Shown piece after piece: positions 7,393 to 17,364 of a DNA stretch of 32,442 nucleotides. Under the pieces are notes generated by a model. The model was not told the origin of the DNA, made no database searches, and saw only the letters and a program-made list of their open reading frames with translations. Where the stretch lies: the NCBI GenBank assembly GCA_005889275.1, contig VBFI01000084.1:1-32442 (forward strand). Reading direction: 5' to 3'. The number at the start of each line of letters is the position of its first letter. Within the stretch, counting starts at the first letter, position 1. The DNA comes from Chloroflexota bacterium (GTDB lineage Bacteria; Chloroflexota; Limnocylindria; P2-11E). Made by a program: the position numbers and the translations under genes.

Positions 7393-8930
7393 TGGTCGCA
7401 AAGGGGCTCGAGCGCTTGGGGAAATCGGCCCTGGAGGCGTGGCGCGGGCTCTCGCTCGACGCGAGGCTCGTGGTCGTCTTTGGCATCGGGAACTGGCTCC
7501 TGCTGTTCGCCAACCACACGACGGTCGCGGCGACGCGCGACGTCCCGCTCTGGCAGCTGTTCCCGCCGCTCGCCGACGTCGCGTTCCTGACCGCCTGCGG
7601 CGTCCTCGCGGTGACCTATCCTCTCCGCGATCTTCGCGCGGGTCCCCGCTTCGGCACGCGCGCGCGCGTGGCCCACCTCGCCGCGATCATCGCGATCTTC
7701 GTCGTCGTGCCGACCATCGTCTCGATCGTCCTGCGAGAGACGGGCAGGCCCTACACCTACGTACACGACGGGGCCCTGATGGTCGAGGAGGCCGCGCGCA
7801 AGCTCCTCCTGGGCATGAATCCGTACGTCGCCGACTACCTCGACACGCCGATGTTCTATTGGCCGATGATCAACAACCCGGCCCTCTACCACCTGACCTA
7901 TTTCCCGTTCATGTTCCTCGTCACCGCGCCGTTCGTCGGCTTCTTCGATCACTTCGGTCTGGTCTGGGATCAGCGATACCTCTACCTCCCGGCATATCTG
8001 GGCACCCTCGCGCTGGTCCCGTTCCTCGTCCAGGGCACGGCCCGTCGGCTCGGGATGACCACGGCGATCGCCCTCAACCCGCAGCTCTTCCCATTCGTCG
8101 TCGAGGGACGCAACGACTTCTTCGTGCTTTTCTTCCTGTTCGCGGGCATCGCGCTGCTCATGCGCGAGCGGCGGAGCCTCTCGTCGCTCGCGTTCGCCGC
8201 GGCGGGCGCGGCGAAGCTTCACGCGATCCTGCTGCTTCCGTTCGTCGCCCTCTACCTCGTGGCGACGCGCCGGCCGAAAACGCTCCGCGCGGTCGTCATG
8301 ACCCTCGCGCCCACGTGGCCCGCTGCGATCTTCCTGCTGGTGACGTTCGTTCCGTTCCTCGTGAACGACTTCGGCGCCTTCTACGACGACGTCGTCCGCT
8401 ACAACGCAGGCGGCGCGGCCTGGAGCTACCCGATCTCGGGCATGGGCTTCTCGGCGCTCTTGCTCTCGCTCGGGATCATCCCGTACCGCCAGGCGGATTT
8501 CCCGTTCGCGGTGATCGAACTCGCGGTCGCGACCCCGATCGCGATCTGGTGGCTCGTCCGCCTCTGGCGGCAGCCGACGATCGCGACGCTCCTCGCGGGG
8601 TACGCGCTCACCCTGCTCGCGTTCCTCTTCTTCGGTCGCTACTTCCAAGGGAACTACCTCGGATTCATCGCCGCGGTCTTCACCCCGGTGCCGTTCCTCG
8701 CCGCGCGCCGAGCACCTCTGCGGCGGGCGCGCCGGTCCCCTCGTCTCGGGGGCCCCTTGCCTTCGTACCGGCCCGCGCCTTCGGGCACGGCATCCCCCTC
8801 GCCTCGGGAACCGGCACTCCCGCCGCCATCCTTGGCGCCCGCGCCGGCACTCCCGCCGCCATCTTTGCCGCCCGCGCCGGTGCCGGTCGCGCTCGACGCC
8901 GAACCCTCGCCCGTCGGAGCGGCCGACTAG
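7392..8930 (+). CDS. GT-C fold multi-pass membrane glycosyltransferase, probable
   Basis: A 512-aa integral membrane protein with about ten hydrophobic segments between residues 25 and 435. Features typical of GT-C polyprenyl-phosphate-dependent mannosyl/glucosyltransferases (GT87/DUF2029-like) are a first extracytoplasmic loop with VHDGALMVEEAARKLL and GMNPYVADY, and a later NDFF motif after a Pro-rich segment (ALNPQLFPFVVEGRNDFF). The acceptor cannot be predicted. The last ~75 residues form a Pro/Ala/Ser-rich tail encoded partly by a 33-base direct repeat. It starts at ATG 7392 in TGATG overlap with truB and lies between truB and ribF, which are often adjacent, so it looks inserted into an otherwise conserved run. 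Confidence 0.7.
   Translation: MVAKGLERLGKSALEAWRGLSLDARLVVVFGIGNWLLLFANHTTVAATRDVPLWQLFPPLADVAFLTACGVLAVTYPLRDLRAGPRFGTRARVAHLAAIIAIFVVVPTIVSIVLRETGRPYTYVHDGALMVEEAARKLLLGMNPYVADYLDTPMFYWPMINNPALYHLTYFPFMFLVTAPFVGFFDHFGLVWDQRYLYLPAYLGTLALVPFLVQGTARRLGMTTAIALNPQLFPFVVEGRNDFFVLFFLFAGIALLMRERRSLSSLAFAAAGAAKLHAILLLPFVALYLVATRRPKTLRAVVMTLAPTWPAAIFLLVTFVPFLVNDFGAFYDDVVRYNAGGAAWSYPISGMGFSALLLSLGIIPYRQADFPFAVIELAVATPIAIWWLVRLWRQPTIATLLAGYALTLLAFLFFGRYFQGNYLGFIAAVFTPVPFLAARRAPLRRARRSPRLGGPLPSYRPAPSGTASPSPREPALPPPSLAPAPALPPPSLPPAPVPVALDAEPSPVGAAD
8813..8878 (+). repeat. Two tandem 33-base units inside the GT-C gene tail
   Basis: Positions 8813-8845 and 8846-8878 are 31/33 identical. Being a multiple of three, each unit adds 11 residues of the type ALPPPSLxPAP. 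This is a recent in-frame duplication in a low-complexity Pro-rich C-terminal tail, not a mobile element. Confidence 0.85.
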
Positions 8931-8939
8931 GCTCGTCGC

Positions 8940-9851
8940 ATCGACGCGCTTCGCGACTTCGCGGGCTGGCCGAAGGGACCGATCCACCTCGCGATCGGGG
9001 TCTTCGACGGTGTCCACCTCGGCCATCGCGCGCTCATCGCCGAGCTGCGGCGCGGTGCCAAGCCCGACGGCGTAGCCGTCGCGGTCACGTTCGATCCGCT
9101 CCCGATCCAGGTGCTCGCGCCGGGCGCGCCGGCGTCCGCCCTCTCCGACGTCAAGGAGCGCGTGCGGTTGCTGCGCGACGCCGGCGCCGACGCGGTCGTC
9201 GTCTTCCATTTCGACGACGCTTTCGCGAAGCTCTCGGCCGACGAGTTCGTCGATCGCATTCGCTCCGCCTGCGACATTCGGCGCATCGTCGTCGGACCCG
9301 ACTTCCACTTCGGGCACCGCGCCGAGGGCGACGTCGAGAAGCTGCGCGAGCGCGGGAAGCGCTACGGTTTCGCGGTGGACGTCGTCCAGCCGATCGAGAT
9401 CGATGGCGCGATCGTGAGCTCGACCCGCATCCGAAACCTCCTCCTCGCCGGAGCGGTCGAGCCGGCCACGCGGCTCCTGGGCCGGCCCTACGCCGTGCGC
9501 GGCCAGGTCGTGCACGGCGAGCGGCGCGGCCGATCGCTCGGTTTCCCGACGATCAATCTCGCGCTGCCGCGCGAACGGCTGCTGCCGCGCGACGGCATCT
9601 ACGCGATGTGGGCGGAGATGGGGGAGGGTCGCTTCAAGGCGGCCGCGTCGCTCGGTGTCCGACCCACCTTCGGCGGTGGCGAGCGCGTGCTCGAGGCGTT
9701 TCTGCTGGACTTCTCCGGTGAGGTCTACGGCGAGGAGGTCGAGGGGGCGTTCGTGAAGCGGCTCCGCGACGAGATCGCGTTCGCGAGCCCGGCGGAGCTC
9801 TCCGCGCAGATCGCCAAAGACGTGGAGGAGACCCGACGAGCGCTCGCGTGA
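8940..9851 (+). CDS. ribF: Bifunctional riboflavin kinase/FAD synthetase RibF (ATC start)
   Basis: RibF phosphorylates riboflavin to FMN and adenylates it to FAD. The N-terminal nucleotidyltransferase domain has IGVFDGVHLGHRALI (about 19-33), the central GPDFHFGHRAEGD and the ISTTKxR-like VSSTRIRNLL. The C-terminal riboflavin kinase domain has GRSLGFPTINL and FLLDFSGEVYGEEV. The frame is closed by the TAG of the previous gene (8928-8930). Between that stop and the FDGVHLG motif there is no ATG, GTG or TTG; the ATC at 8940, nine bases after the stop, gives a natural 303-aa protein. The first conventional start, GTG 9111, would remove the catalytic nucleotide-binding motif. The 3' end overlaps the next gene as GTGA. 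Confidence 0.92.
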   Translation: MDALRDFAGWPKGPIHLAIGVFDGVHLGHRALIAELRRGAKPDGVAVAVTFDPLPIQVLAPGAPASALSDVKERVRLLRDAGADAVVVFHFDDAFAKLSADEFVDRIRSACDIRRIVVGPDFHFGHRAEGDVEKLRERGKRYGFAVDVVQPIEIDGAIVSSTRIRNLLLAGAVEPATRLLGRPYAVRGQVVHGERRGRSLGFPTINLALPRERLLPRDGIYAMWAEMGEGRFKAAASLGVRPTFGGGERVLEAFLLDFSGEVYGEEVEGAFVKRLRDEIAFASPAELSAQIAKDVEETRRALA

Positions 9852-10825
9852 GCACGCTCCGTTACGAACCGGTGATCGGCTGGGAACAGCTCCCGCCGGG
9901 CTTCACCCATCCGGACGTCGCGGCCGTCGCCATCGATTCGCGAAGCGACGTCTACCTCTTCTGCCGCGCGGAGCATCCGGTCCTCGTCTACGACCAGAGC
10001 GGCCGGTTCCTGCGCTCGTGGGGCGAGGGTCTCTTTTCGATGCGCACGCACGGGATCACGATCGGCCCGGACGACTCGGTCTACTGCGTCGACGACGCCG
10101 GCCACTCGGTGCGCAAGTTCACGCCCGAGGGCAAGCTCCTCCTGCAGATCGGCCCCGCCGGGACGCCGTCGGACACCGGCTACGACGGCGCGAACGTCGC
10201 GTCGGTCGCGCGTGCCGCCGGCCCGTTCAACCGCCCGACCAACCTCGCGGTGGCGCCGAACGGCGATCTCTACGTCTCCGACGGCTACGGGAACGCCCGC
10301 GTCCATCGCTTCTCACCGAAGGGCCAGCTCCTCGCGTCGTGGGGCGAGCCGGGCACCGGCCCCGGCCAGTTCATGCTGCCGCACGGGATCGCCGTCGATC
10401 GCGACGGTCGGGTGTTCGTGTGCGACCGCGAGAGCGACCGGATCCAAGTGTTCGACGCGGAGGGGCGCTACGAACGCGAGATCACCGACGTGCAGCGACC
10501 GATGCAGATCGTCCTCGCGGACGACCTCATGTACGTCTCGGAGCTGGTGTGGCGCAAGGGTCAGCGCTCCTTCCGCAACGGCCCCATCGAGCGCGACCTG
10601 CCGGCACGCGTGTCGGTCTTCGACGAGCGGGGCGCGGTCGTGGCGCGCGTCGGCGGACCCGACCCGTGCGCGCCGGGGAGCTTCTGCGCGCCGCACGGTC
10701 TCGCCGTCGACGCGAACGGCGACCTCTACGTCGCCGAGGTCACGATGACAATCGGCGTAAAGCCGGGGCTCGTGCCGCCCGATTGCCACACCTTCCAGAA
10801 GCTCAGGCCGGTGAGCCCGGCCTAG
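9848..10825 (+). CDS. NHL-repeat beta-propeller protein
   Basis: A 325-aa protein made of repeated blades such as FNRPTNLAVAPNGDLYVSDGYGNARVHRF and PHGIAVDRDGRVFVCDRESDRIQVF. These are NHL repeats like those of peptidyl-alpha-hydroxyglycine alpha-amidating lyase and 6-bladed propeller proteins. There is no signal peptide or membrane segment, so it appears cytoplasmic. The enzymatic role is unknown; the HG-x-x-VD and YVxD elements are shared by lyase-like and purely structural members. Start GTG 9848 overlaps the ribF stop. Its TAG shares a palindromic CTAG with the convergent receiver gene on the other strand. Confidence 0.75.
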   Translation: MSTLRYEPVIGWEQLPPGFTHPDVAAVAIDSRSDVYLFCRAEHPVLVYDQSGRFLRSWGEGLFSMRTHGITIGPDDSVYCVDDAGHSVRKFTPEGKLLLQIGPAGTPSDTGYDGANVASVARAAGPFNRPTNLAVAPNGDLYVSDGYGNARVHRFSPKGQLLASWGEPGTGPGQFMLPHGIAVDRDGRVFVCDRESDRIQVFDAEGRYEREITDVQRPMQIVLADDLMYVSELVWRKGQRSFRNGPIERDLPARVSVFDERGAVVARVGGPDPCAPGSFCAPHGLAVDANGDLYVAEVTMTIGVKPGLVPPDCHTFQKLRPVSPA

Positions 10826-11205
10826 TTCCAGCGCACCAGCGGGAGATCCGCCTGGAACGTGGCGACCGCGCGGGCGACGCGTGCGGCGAGCTCACCGAGC
10901 GAGAACGGTTTCGCGACGATGTCGGCCACACCGAGAGCGGCGGCGCCCGCCGCGACGATCTCGCTACGGCCGGTGACGAGGACCAGCGGCACGCCGAACC
11001 GGTCCTGGAGCGAGCGAGCCCACGCGCGAACGGCCGCCACCTCGGGCCGCGTCACGACGTCGGTCACGATCACATCGAGCGACGGCGTGAAGGGGATGGG
11101 ATCCGGAGCGTGGCTCTCGCAGACGCCATAGCCCTCAGCGAGCAGGGCCTGCGCGATGACACGCCGGGTCGCGTAATCGTCCTCGATCACCAAAGCGACG
11201 CGCAT
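10822..11205 (-). CDS. Stand-alone response-regulator receiver domain
   Basis: A 127-aa CheY-like protein with no output domain. The acidic pocket (E8 D9 D10), phosphoacceptor Asp49 in VIVTDVVT, Thr78 in LVLVTGR and Lys99 in VAKPFS are all present, so it should be phosphorylatable. No histidine kinase is encoded nearby and its partner is unknown. A good ribosome site (AGGAAGGG) lies just upstream of its ATG. It follows the double-GNAT gene on the same strand after 39 bases, so the two may be co-transcribed. Its stop overlaps the NHL gene stop by four bases. Confidence 0.85.
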   Translation of the reverse strand: MRVALVIEDDYATRRVIAQALLAEGYGVCESHAPDPIPFTPSLDVIVTDVVTRPEVAAVRAWARSLQDRFGVPLVLVTGRSEIVAAGAAALGVADIVAKPFSLGELAARVARAVATFQADLPLVRWN

Positions 11206-11244
11206 GGCCCTTCCTATGCACCGTCGATGCCAGCGCGGCGGTGT

Positions 11245-12312
11245 TCAGGCCCTGCGTTCGAGATACGCGCGGAGGTCCGCGACCGACGCCTCCCAGAGCG
11301 CGCCGTCCCAGGCGTGCCTGAACCCGAGCCGGGTGTTGATCGCGAGCATCGGCGCGTTCACGCTCGCGTTCCCCGTGCGGATGTAGCGCGCATCTGGCCA
11401 CTCCCCAAGGACGCGCTCGAGCATGGCGGCCTTGACCCATTTGCCGATCCCGCGCCCGCGGTGCGCGGGGATGACCGCGGTCCCCTGCTGCTGGATGACA
11501 TGCGGTACCCGAGGGTCGTACACGACCTCGGTGTAGCCGGCGGTCTCGCCCGTGGCGTCGTGGATCGCGAGCACCAGCCGCCGCTCGCGACCGGTCGCCC
11601 TGCGCGCACGATCGAACTCGCGGACCTCGGCGGCGGTGAGGTGCCAGTCCTCCATGGCCGAGGCCCCGCGCGGGGCCGTGTTCATCGCCTCGTAGGCCGT
11701 GACGACGTGGGCCATCAGCTCGTCGGTCACGTCGGCGTCCACCCACGCGAGGCGGTAGCCCGGCGGGTCGAGCTTGGCCCAGTCCGCGGTCATCGCCCGG
11801 TCGACCTCGCCGACCGCGAGCTGGCTGAACCGCGCGCGGAGGACCTCGCTCGCCCCGACCGCTTTCGTGAAGGCTTCGCCCGCGGGAATGCGACCGTTCG
11901 TCGAGAACTGGAGCTTCACGGCTCCGGCCGGCACCGCGTCGACCATCTCACGGAGGAAGCGGCGCGCGAGCCCGCGACGCCGATGTCCCGGGAGGACGCC
12001 GATCTCGGTCTCGCGGTAGTGCTGATTGGTCTCGGCGACGATGCGGATGAGCGCCGCCGTCCCGACGATCTGACCGTCGGCGGCGCGCGCGAGCCAGTCG
12101 GTGAACTCGATCATCTTGGGCCGCGCCCGGAGTCGGTCGACCGCGACTTCCGTGGGCGTCGGGGGATCCTCGGGAAAGCGCTCGCCGCCCAGGGCGTTGC
12201 GGAGCTCGGCGATCTGCCGGATGTCGCGGTCAGAGAGCATCGCGAGCTCGAACGCTTCGATCGCGTAGCCAGGTGTCGGCGGAGCGGTCGTCATGACCGG
12301 CGATGATGCCAT
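11245..12312 (-). CDS. Tandem GNAT-domain N-acetyltransferase
   Basis: A 355-aa protein with two GNAT folds. The first (about 20-170) has the acetyl-CoA-binding loop VLPGHRRRGLARRFL. The second (about 190-350) has VIPAHRGRGIGKWVKAAML followed by NAPMLAINTRLGFRH, the classic GNAT C-terminal motif. Double-GNAT proteins include mycothiol synthase (MshD-like) and antibiotic-modifying enzymes; the substrate here is unknown. Start ATG 12312 is used; an ATG at 12294 is equally possible. It is transcribed divergently from the oxidoreductase gene with only 36 bases between starts. Confidence 0.85.
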   Translation of the reverse strand: MASSPVMTTAPPTPGYAIEAFELAMLSDRDIRQIAELRNALGGERFPEDPPTPTEVAVDRLRARPKMIEFTDWLARAADGQIVGTAALIRIVAETNQHYRETEIGVLPGHRRRGLARRFLREMVDAVPAGAVKLQFSTNGRIPAGEAFTKAVGASEVLRARFSQLAVGEVDRAMTADWAKLDPPGYRLAWVDADVTDELMAHVVTAYEAMNTAPRGASAMEDWHLTAAEVREFDRARRATGRERRLVLAIHDATGETAGYTEVVYDPRVPHVIQQQGTAVIPAHRGRGIGKWVKAAMLERVLGEWPDARYIRTGNASVNAPMLAINTRLGFRHAWDGALWEASVADLRAYLERRA

Positions 12313-12334
12313 CGCGGCGTTTCCGCGGAATCGC

Positions 12335-12340
12335 TAGATT
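12335..12340 (+). promoter_or_regulatory. Candidate -10 element giving a leaderless mRNA
   Basis: TAGATT fits the TAnnnT -10 pattern and ends eight bases before the A of the ATG at 12349. Transcription would then begin at or next to the start codon, and no Shine-Dalgarno is present. No -35 is apparent. It sits in the 36-base divergent gap shared with the GNAT gene. Confidence 0.4.
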
Positions 12341-12348
12341 CGGCACAG

Positions 12349-13209
12349 ATGTCATTCCCGCGACCGCTTCGCTTCGGCCTGAAGTTCTCCCAGCAGATCC
12401 ATCCGATCGACGTCCACACGGACATCTGGCGCATGGCCGACGACGCCGGCTTCGACCACATCTGGCCATTCGACCATCTCATCTCGCTCGGTCCCGACCC
12501 GGCGGCACCGATCTTCGACGGATGGACCGCCCTCGGCGCGATGGCCGCGATCACGAAGCGAGCGCGCATGGGCCTCAACGTCACGGGCAATCTCTACCGC
12601 CACCCGGGGCTCATGGCGAAAATCGCGGTCACCGTCGATCACCTATCCCACGGACGTCTGGAGTTCGGCATCGGAACCGGTTGGAACGAACCGGAGTTCA
12701 CGCAGTTCGGTCTGCCGTTCCCGACCGCCGGAGACCGCGTTCGCATGCTCGACGAGTCCCTTCGCGCGATGAAGCTCCTCTGGTCAGAACCGCGTGCGAC
12801 GTACAAGGGGCGCTTCTACGAGCTGAAGGACGCGATCGCCGAACCGAAGCCGGTGCAACGGCCATACCCGCCGATCTGGATCGGCGCGAAGGGCGAACGC
12901 ATGCTCCGCCTTACCGCGCGGCACGCCGATGTCTGGAATTCCAACGCCCGCGGGTTCGCGGAGTCTGTCGACGCGTCGCGGACGCTCGATGAGGCCTGCA
13001 CGAAGATCGGACGCGACCCCGCGACCCTGCGCCGATCGATCAACGTCATCTTCGACGGAGCGGATGCGACGATCGGGAAGGTCGACGCGGCCGTGAAGGC
13101 CGGATTCAGCGAGATTCTCATCATGATCTCGAACCGCGGCGCCGGAGAGCCCCGCGGGCTCGCCGCGGACGCCGCGAAGCTCCTGGGGCGTCTTCGCCAG
13201 CTTGGTTGA
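12349..13209 (+). CDS. LLM-class (luciferase-like) F420/flavin-dependent oxidoreductase
   Basis: A 286-aa TIM-barrel protein of the bacterial luciferase superfamily. Diagnostic segments are LRFGLKFSQQ at the start, FDHIWPFDHLISLG, the TKRARMGLNVTGNLYRHPGLMAKIAVTVDHLSHGRLEFGIGTGWNEPE block, and PPIWIGAKGERMLRLTARHADVWN. Members transfer hydride using F420H2 or FMNH2; the substrate is unknown. F420-type members are plentiful in Actinobacteriota and Chloroflexota. Start ATG 12349. It is a single-gene unit followed by the rpsO promoter region. Confidence 0.88.
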   Translation: MSFPRPLRFGLKFSQQIHPIDVHTDIWRMADDAGFDHIWPFDHLISLGPDPAAPIFDGWTALGAMAAITKRARMGLNVTGNLYRHPGLMAKIAVTVDHLSHGRLEFGIGTGWNEPEFTQFGLPFPTAGDRVRMLDESLRAMKLLWSEPRATYKGRFYELKDAIAEPKPVQRPYPPIWIGAKGERMLRLTARHADVWNSNARGFAESVDASRTLDEACTKIGRDPATLRRSINVIFDGADATIGKVDAAVKAGFSEILIMISNRGAGEPRGLAADAAKLLGRLRQLG

Positions 13210-13231
13210 GGGCACAAGAGGCCGCATCGGC

Positions 13232-13237
13232 TAGAAT
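13232..13237 (+). promoter_or_regulatory. Candidate -10 element for rpsO
   Basis: TAGAAT lies 45 bases upstream of the rpsO GTG, after the stop of the oxidoreductase gene. A weak TTGAGG at 13206-13211 is 20 bases away, too far for a good -35. The predicted leader is about 38 bases and includes AGAAAGGAC, a ribosome site at suitable distance from the start. Confidence 0.4.
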
Positions 13238-13281
13238 TCGGAGCGAATAAGAGATCCAAAGGATCACAGAAAGGACAACGG

Positions 13282-13554
13282 GTGCCGTCAGCCACGCTTC
13301 CGAACAAGCACGAGGTGATCACGGCCTACCGCCGTGAGGAGAAGGACACCGGCTCGCCGGAGGTCCAGATCGCGCTCCTGACCGAGCGCATCAAGCACCT
13401 CACCGAGCATCTGCGCACGGCCCGCCACGACAACGCGAGTCGTCGCGGCCTGCTCTCGATGGTCGGTCAGCGCCGACGGCTGCTCGCCTACCTGCACCGA
13501 AGAAGCCCAGAGCGATACCAGGACGTCATCGGGCGACTCGGTCTGCGACGGTGA
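13282..13554 (+). CDS. rpsO: 30S ribosomal protein S15
   Basis: The 90-aa product matches S15 over its full length: [61 protein letters not shown] and the final [12 protein letters not shown]15 binds 16S rRNA helices 20-22 early in 30S assembly and in many bacteria represses its own translation. Start GTG 13282, with AGAAAGGAC upstream. It is followed by a strong terminator and then pnp, the widely conserved rpsO-pnp order. Confidence 0.98.
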   Translation: MPSATLPNKHEVITAYRREEKDTGSPEVQIALLTERIKHLTEHLRTARHDNASRRGLLSMVGQRRRLLAYLHRRSPERYQDVIGRLGLRR

Positions 13555-13573
13555 GACCGCCCGCGTAGAGCGG

Positions 13574-13601
13574 AAAACCCAGGGAAATCCCTGGGTTTTT
13601 T
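13574..13601 (+). terminator. Strong intrinsic terminator between rpsO and pnp
   Basis: A perfect 11-bp stem (AAAACCCAGGG at 13574-13584 with its complement at 13589-13599), a four-base AAAT loop and a run of six T (13596-13601). It begins 20 bases after the rpsO stop and ends 27 bases before the pnp start. It should end most rpsO transcripts, with read-through or RNA processing supplying pnp, as known for the E. coli rpsO-pnp operon. Confidence 0.92.
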
Positions 13602-13627
13602 CATAGGCACCCGAGATCAACAACCAC

Positions 13628-15841
<2,214 letters not shown>

Positions 15842-15850
15842 CTTAGCGCC

Positions 15851-16573
15851 ATCCTGACCCTGGTCCTGCCGGCCTACAACGAGGCTCGCCGCATCGAGGC
15901 GAGCCTCTCGCGTTGCGCGGACTACTTTCGCGAGCGCGGGTTGACCGCCGAGATCCTCCTCGCCGACGACGGGTCGCAGGACGCGACGGCCGACGTGTTC
16001 CACCGCGCGAAGATCGGTCTCCCGTACAAGGGACTGACCTACCGGCTCCTCCGGCTGCCGCACCGCGGCAAGGGGGCGGCTGTGCGGGCCGGGATCATGT
16101 CGGCGGAGGGCGATCCGATCGTCTTCCTCGACGCGGACCTCACCATCCCCGTCGAGATCCTCGACCTCTTTCTCGAAGCGCTCGCGACCGGCGCGGACCT
16201 CGCGATCGCCTCGCGCTACGTCGCCGGATCGGTCGTCGACCGGCCGTGGTGGCGGCGGGTGATGGGCGACGTCTACCGCTTCGTCGTCCATGCGCTCGTT
16301 CCGACCGACATCAAGGACACGCAGTGCGGGGGCAAGATGTACACCGCGGAAGCGGCGAAGAACCTCTTCGCCCGCCAGCGGCTCGACGGGTTCGCGTTCG
16401 ACGCGGAGGTGCTCTTCCTGGCCAAGCGCGCGGGCTACCGGGTGCGCGAGATCCCCTTCGCGCTGCGGCAGCGGAACGACACGCGCATCGACTTCCTCCG
16501 CGACTCGCCGCGGATGTTCCGCGATCTTTTCCTGATCCGTTTGAACGCGCTCCGGGGCGTCTACGGCCGATGA
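15851..16573 (+). CDS. Family 2 glycosyltransferase, dolichol-phosphate glucosyltransferase-like (ATC or CTG start)
   Basis: A GT-A enzyme of about 240 aa: VLPAYNEARRIE at residues 5-16, DDGSQD (D39 D40), the metal-binding DAD (94-96) in FLDADLT, and the TQCGGKMYTAEAA segment typical of ALG5/DPM1-like transferases. It probably loads a sugar onto a polyprenyl phosphate for envelope glycans. No membrane segments are present. The pnp TAA (15839-15841) is in the same frame, and only ATC 15851 or CTG 15854/15860/15866 can start a protein with an intact VLPAYNE motif; the first usual start, TTG 15941, would delete it. Its stop overlaps the YdjC gene as ATGA. Confidence 0.88.
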   Translation: MLTLVLPAYNEARRIEASLSRCADYFRERGLTAEILLADDGSQDATADVFHRAKIGLPYKGLTYRLLRLPHRGKGAAVRAGIMSAEGDPIVFLDADLTIPVEILDLFLEALATGADLAIASRYVAGSVVDRPWWRRVMGDVYRFVVHALVPTDIKDTQCGGKMYTAEAAKNLFARQRLDGFAFDAEVLFLAKRAGYRVREIPFALRQRNDTRIDFLRDSPRMFRDLFLIRLNALRGVYGR

Positions 16574-17364
16574 CCCTCGTCATCACCGCCGACGACCTCG
16601 GACTTTCGCCCGCGGTCACCCGAGGTGTCCTCGAGGCGCATCGGCGAGGCGTGGTCCGTTCGGCATCGCTGATGGTGACTTTTCCCTCGTCGGCGGAAGC
16701 GGCCGCGCTCGCCCTCGCCGAGCACGACCTCGAGGTGGGGCTGCACCTCGACCTCGTCGGCGGCCAGCCCCTTTCCGATCCCGCGGACATCTCGACCCTC
16801 TGTGATGCCGAGGGTCGCTTCTTCCCGCTCGGCGAGTTCACGCGACGCCTGGTGACCCGCCGCATCCGCGCGGGCGAGCTGGCCGCCGAGATTCGCGCGC
16901 AGGCCGCTCGCGCGCGCACCTGGGGCCACCCGCCGCTCGCCTGGGACTCCCATCGGCACGTGCACCTCATGCCGCCGGTCGCGCGCATCGTCGCGCAGGT
17001 GGCCAGAGAGGAGGGCGCGCGCTGGGTGCGGCGAGCCCGGCCGCCGCGGGCCTGGGGGGCCGTGAAGGAGCAGGCGCTCCGCGCCGCGACCCTCGGCTCG
17101 GCGCTCGCGTACCGCGGCATCGCCGGGCCGAGGTGGTACGTGGACATCACCACCCAGCGACCCCGGCTTGACGCGGTGGGCGTCGCGCTCCTCGCGACCC
17201 ACGGCGGGGTGGGAGAGATCGGGTGCCACCCCGGCTACGTCGACGACGAGCTGCGCCGCGCCGACAGCCTGGTCGATGAGCGCGTCGCGGACCTCACGCT
17301 CATCACCGACCCGCTGCTCCGAACGGCGCTCGGCTCGGACACGGTCCGCAGGCGGGTGCCCTGA
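16570..17364 (+). CDS. YdjC/ChbG-family carbohydrate deacetylase
   Basis: A 264-aa polysaccharide-deacetylase-like TIM-barrel enzyme. Metal and catalytic residues are visible: D8 D9 in ITADDLG, H59 in GLHLDL, and H128/H130/H132 in SHRHVHL. Family members remove acetyl groups from chito-oligosaccharides (ChbG) or act on hopanoid precursors (HpnK). The neighbouring GT2 gene suggests a role in an envelope sugar or lipid pathway. Start ATG 16570 overlaps the GT2 stop; its stop overlaps the next gene as TGATG. Confidence 0.88.
   Translation: MTLVITADDLGLSPAVTRGVLEAHRRGVVRSASLMVTFPSSAEAAALALAEHDLEVGLHLDLVGGQPLSDPADISTLCDAEGRFFPLGEFTRRLVTRRIRAGELAAEIRAQAARARTWGHPPLAWDSHRHVHLMPPVARIVAQVAREEGARWVRRARPPRAWGAVKEQALRAATLGSALAYRGIAGPRWYVDITTQRPRLDAVGVALLATHGGVGEIGCHPGYVDDELRRADSLVDERVADLTLITDPLLRTALGSDTVRRRVP

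Noticed and set aside
8813-8878. CRISPR or transposon repeat
   Set aside because: There are only two adjacent units of 33 bases with no spacers, in frame inside a Pro-rich coding tail. No CRISPR array, insertion sequence, tRNA or rRNA was found anywhere in the window.
9111-9113. GTG 9111 as the ribF start
   Set aside because: It would remove the IGVFDGVHLG nucleotide-binding motif, which is encoded just upstream in the same open frame.
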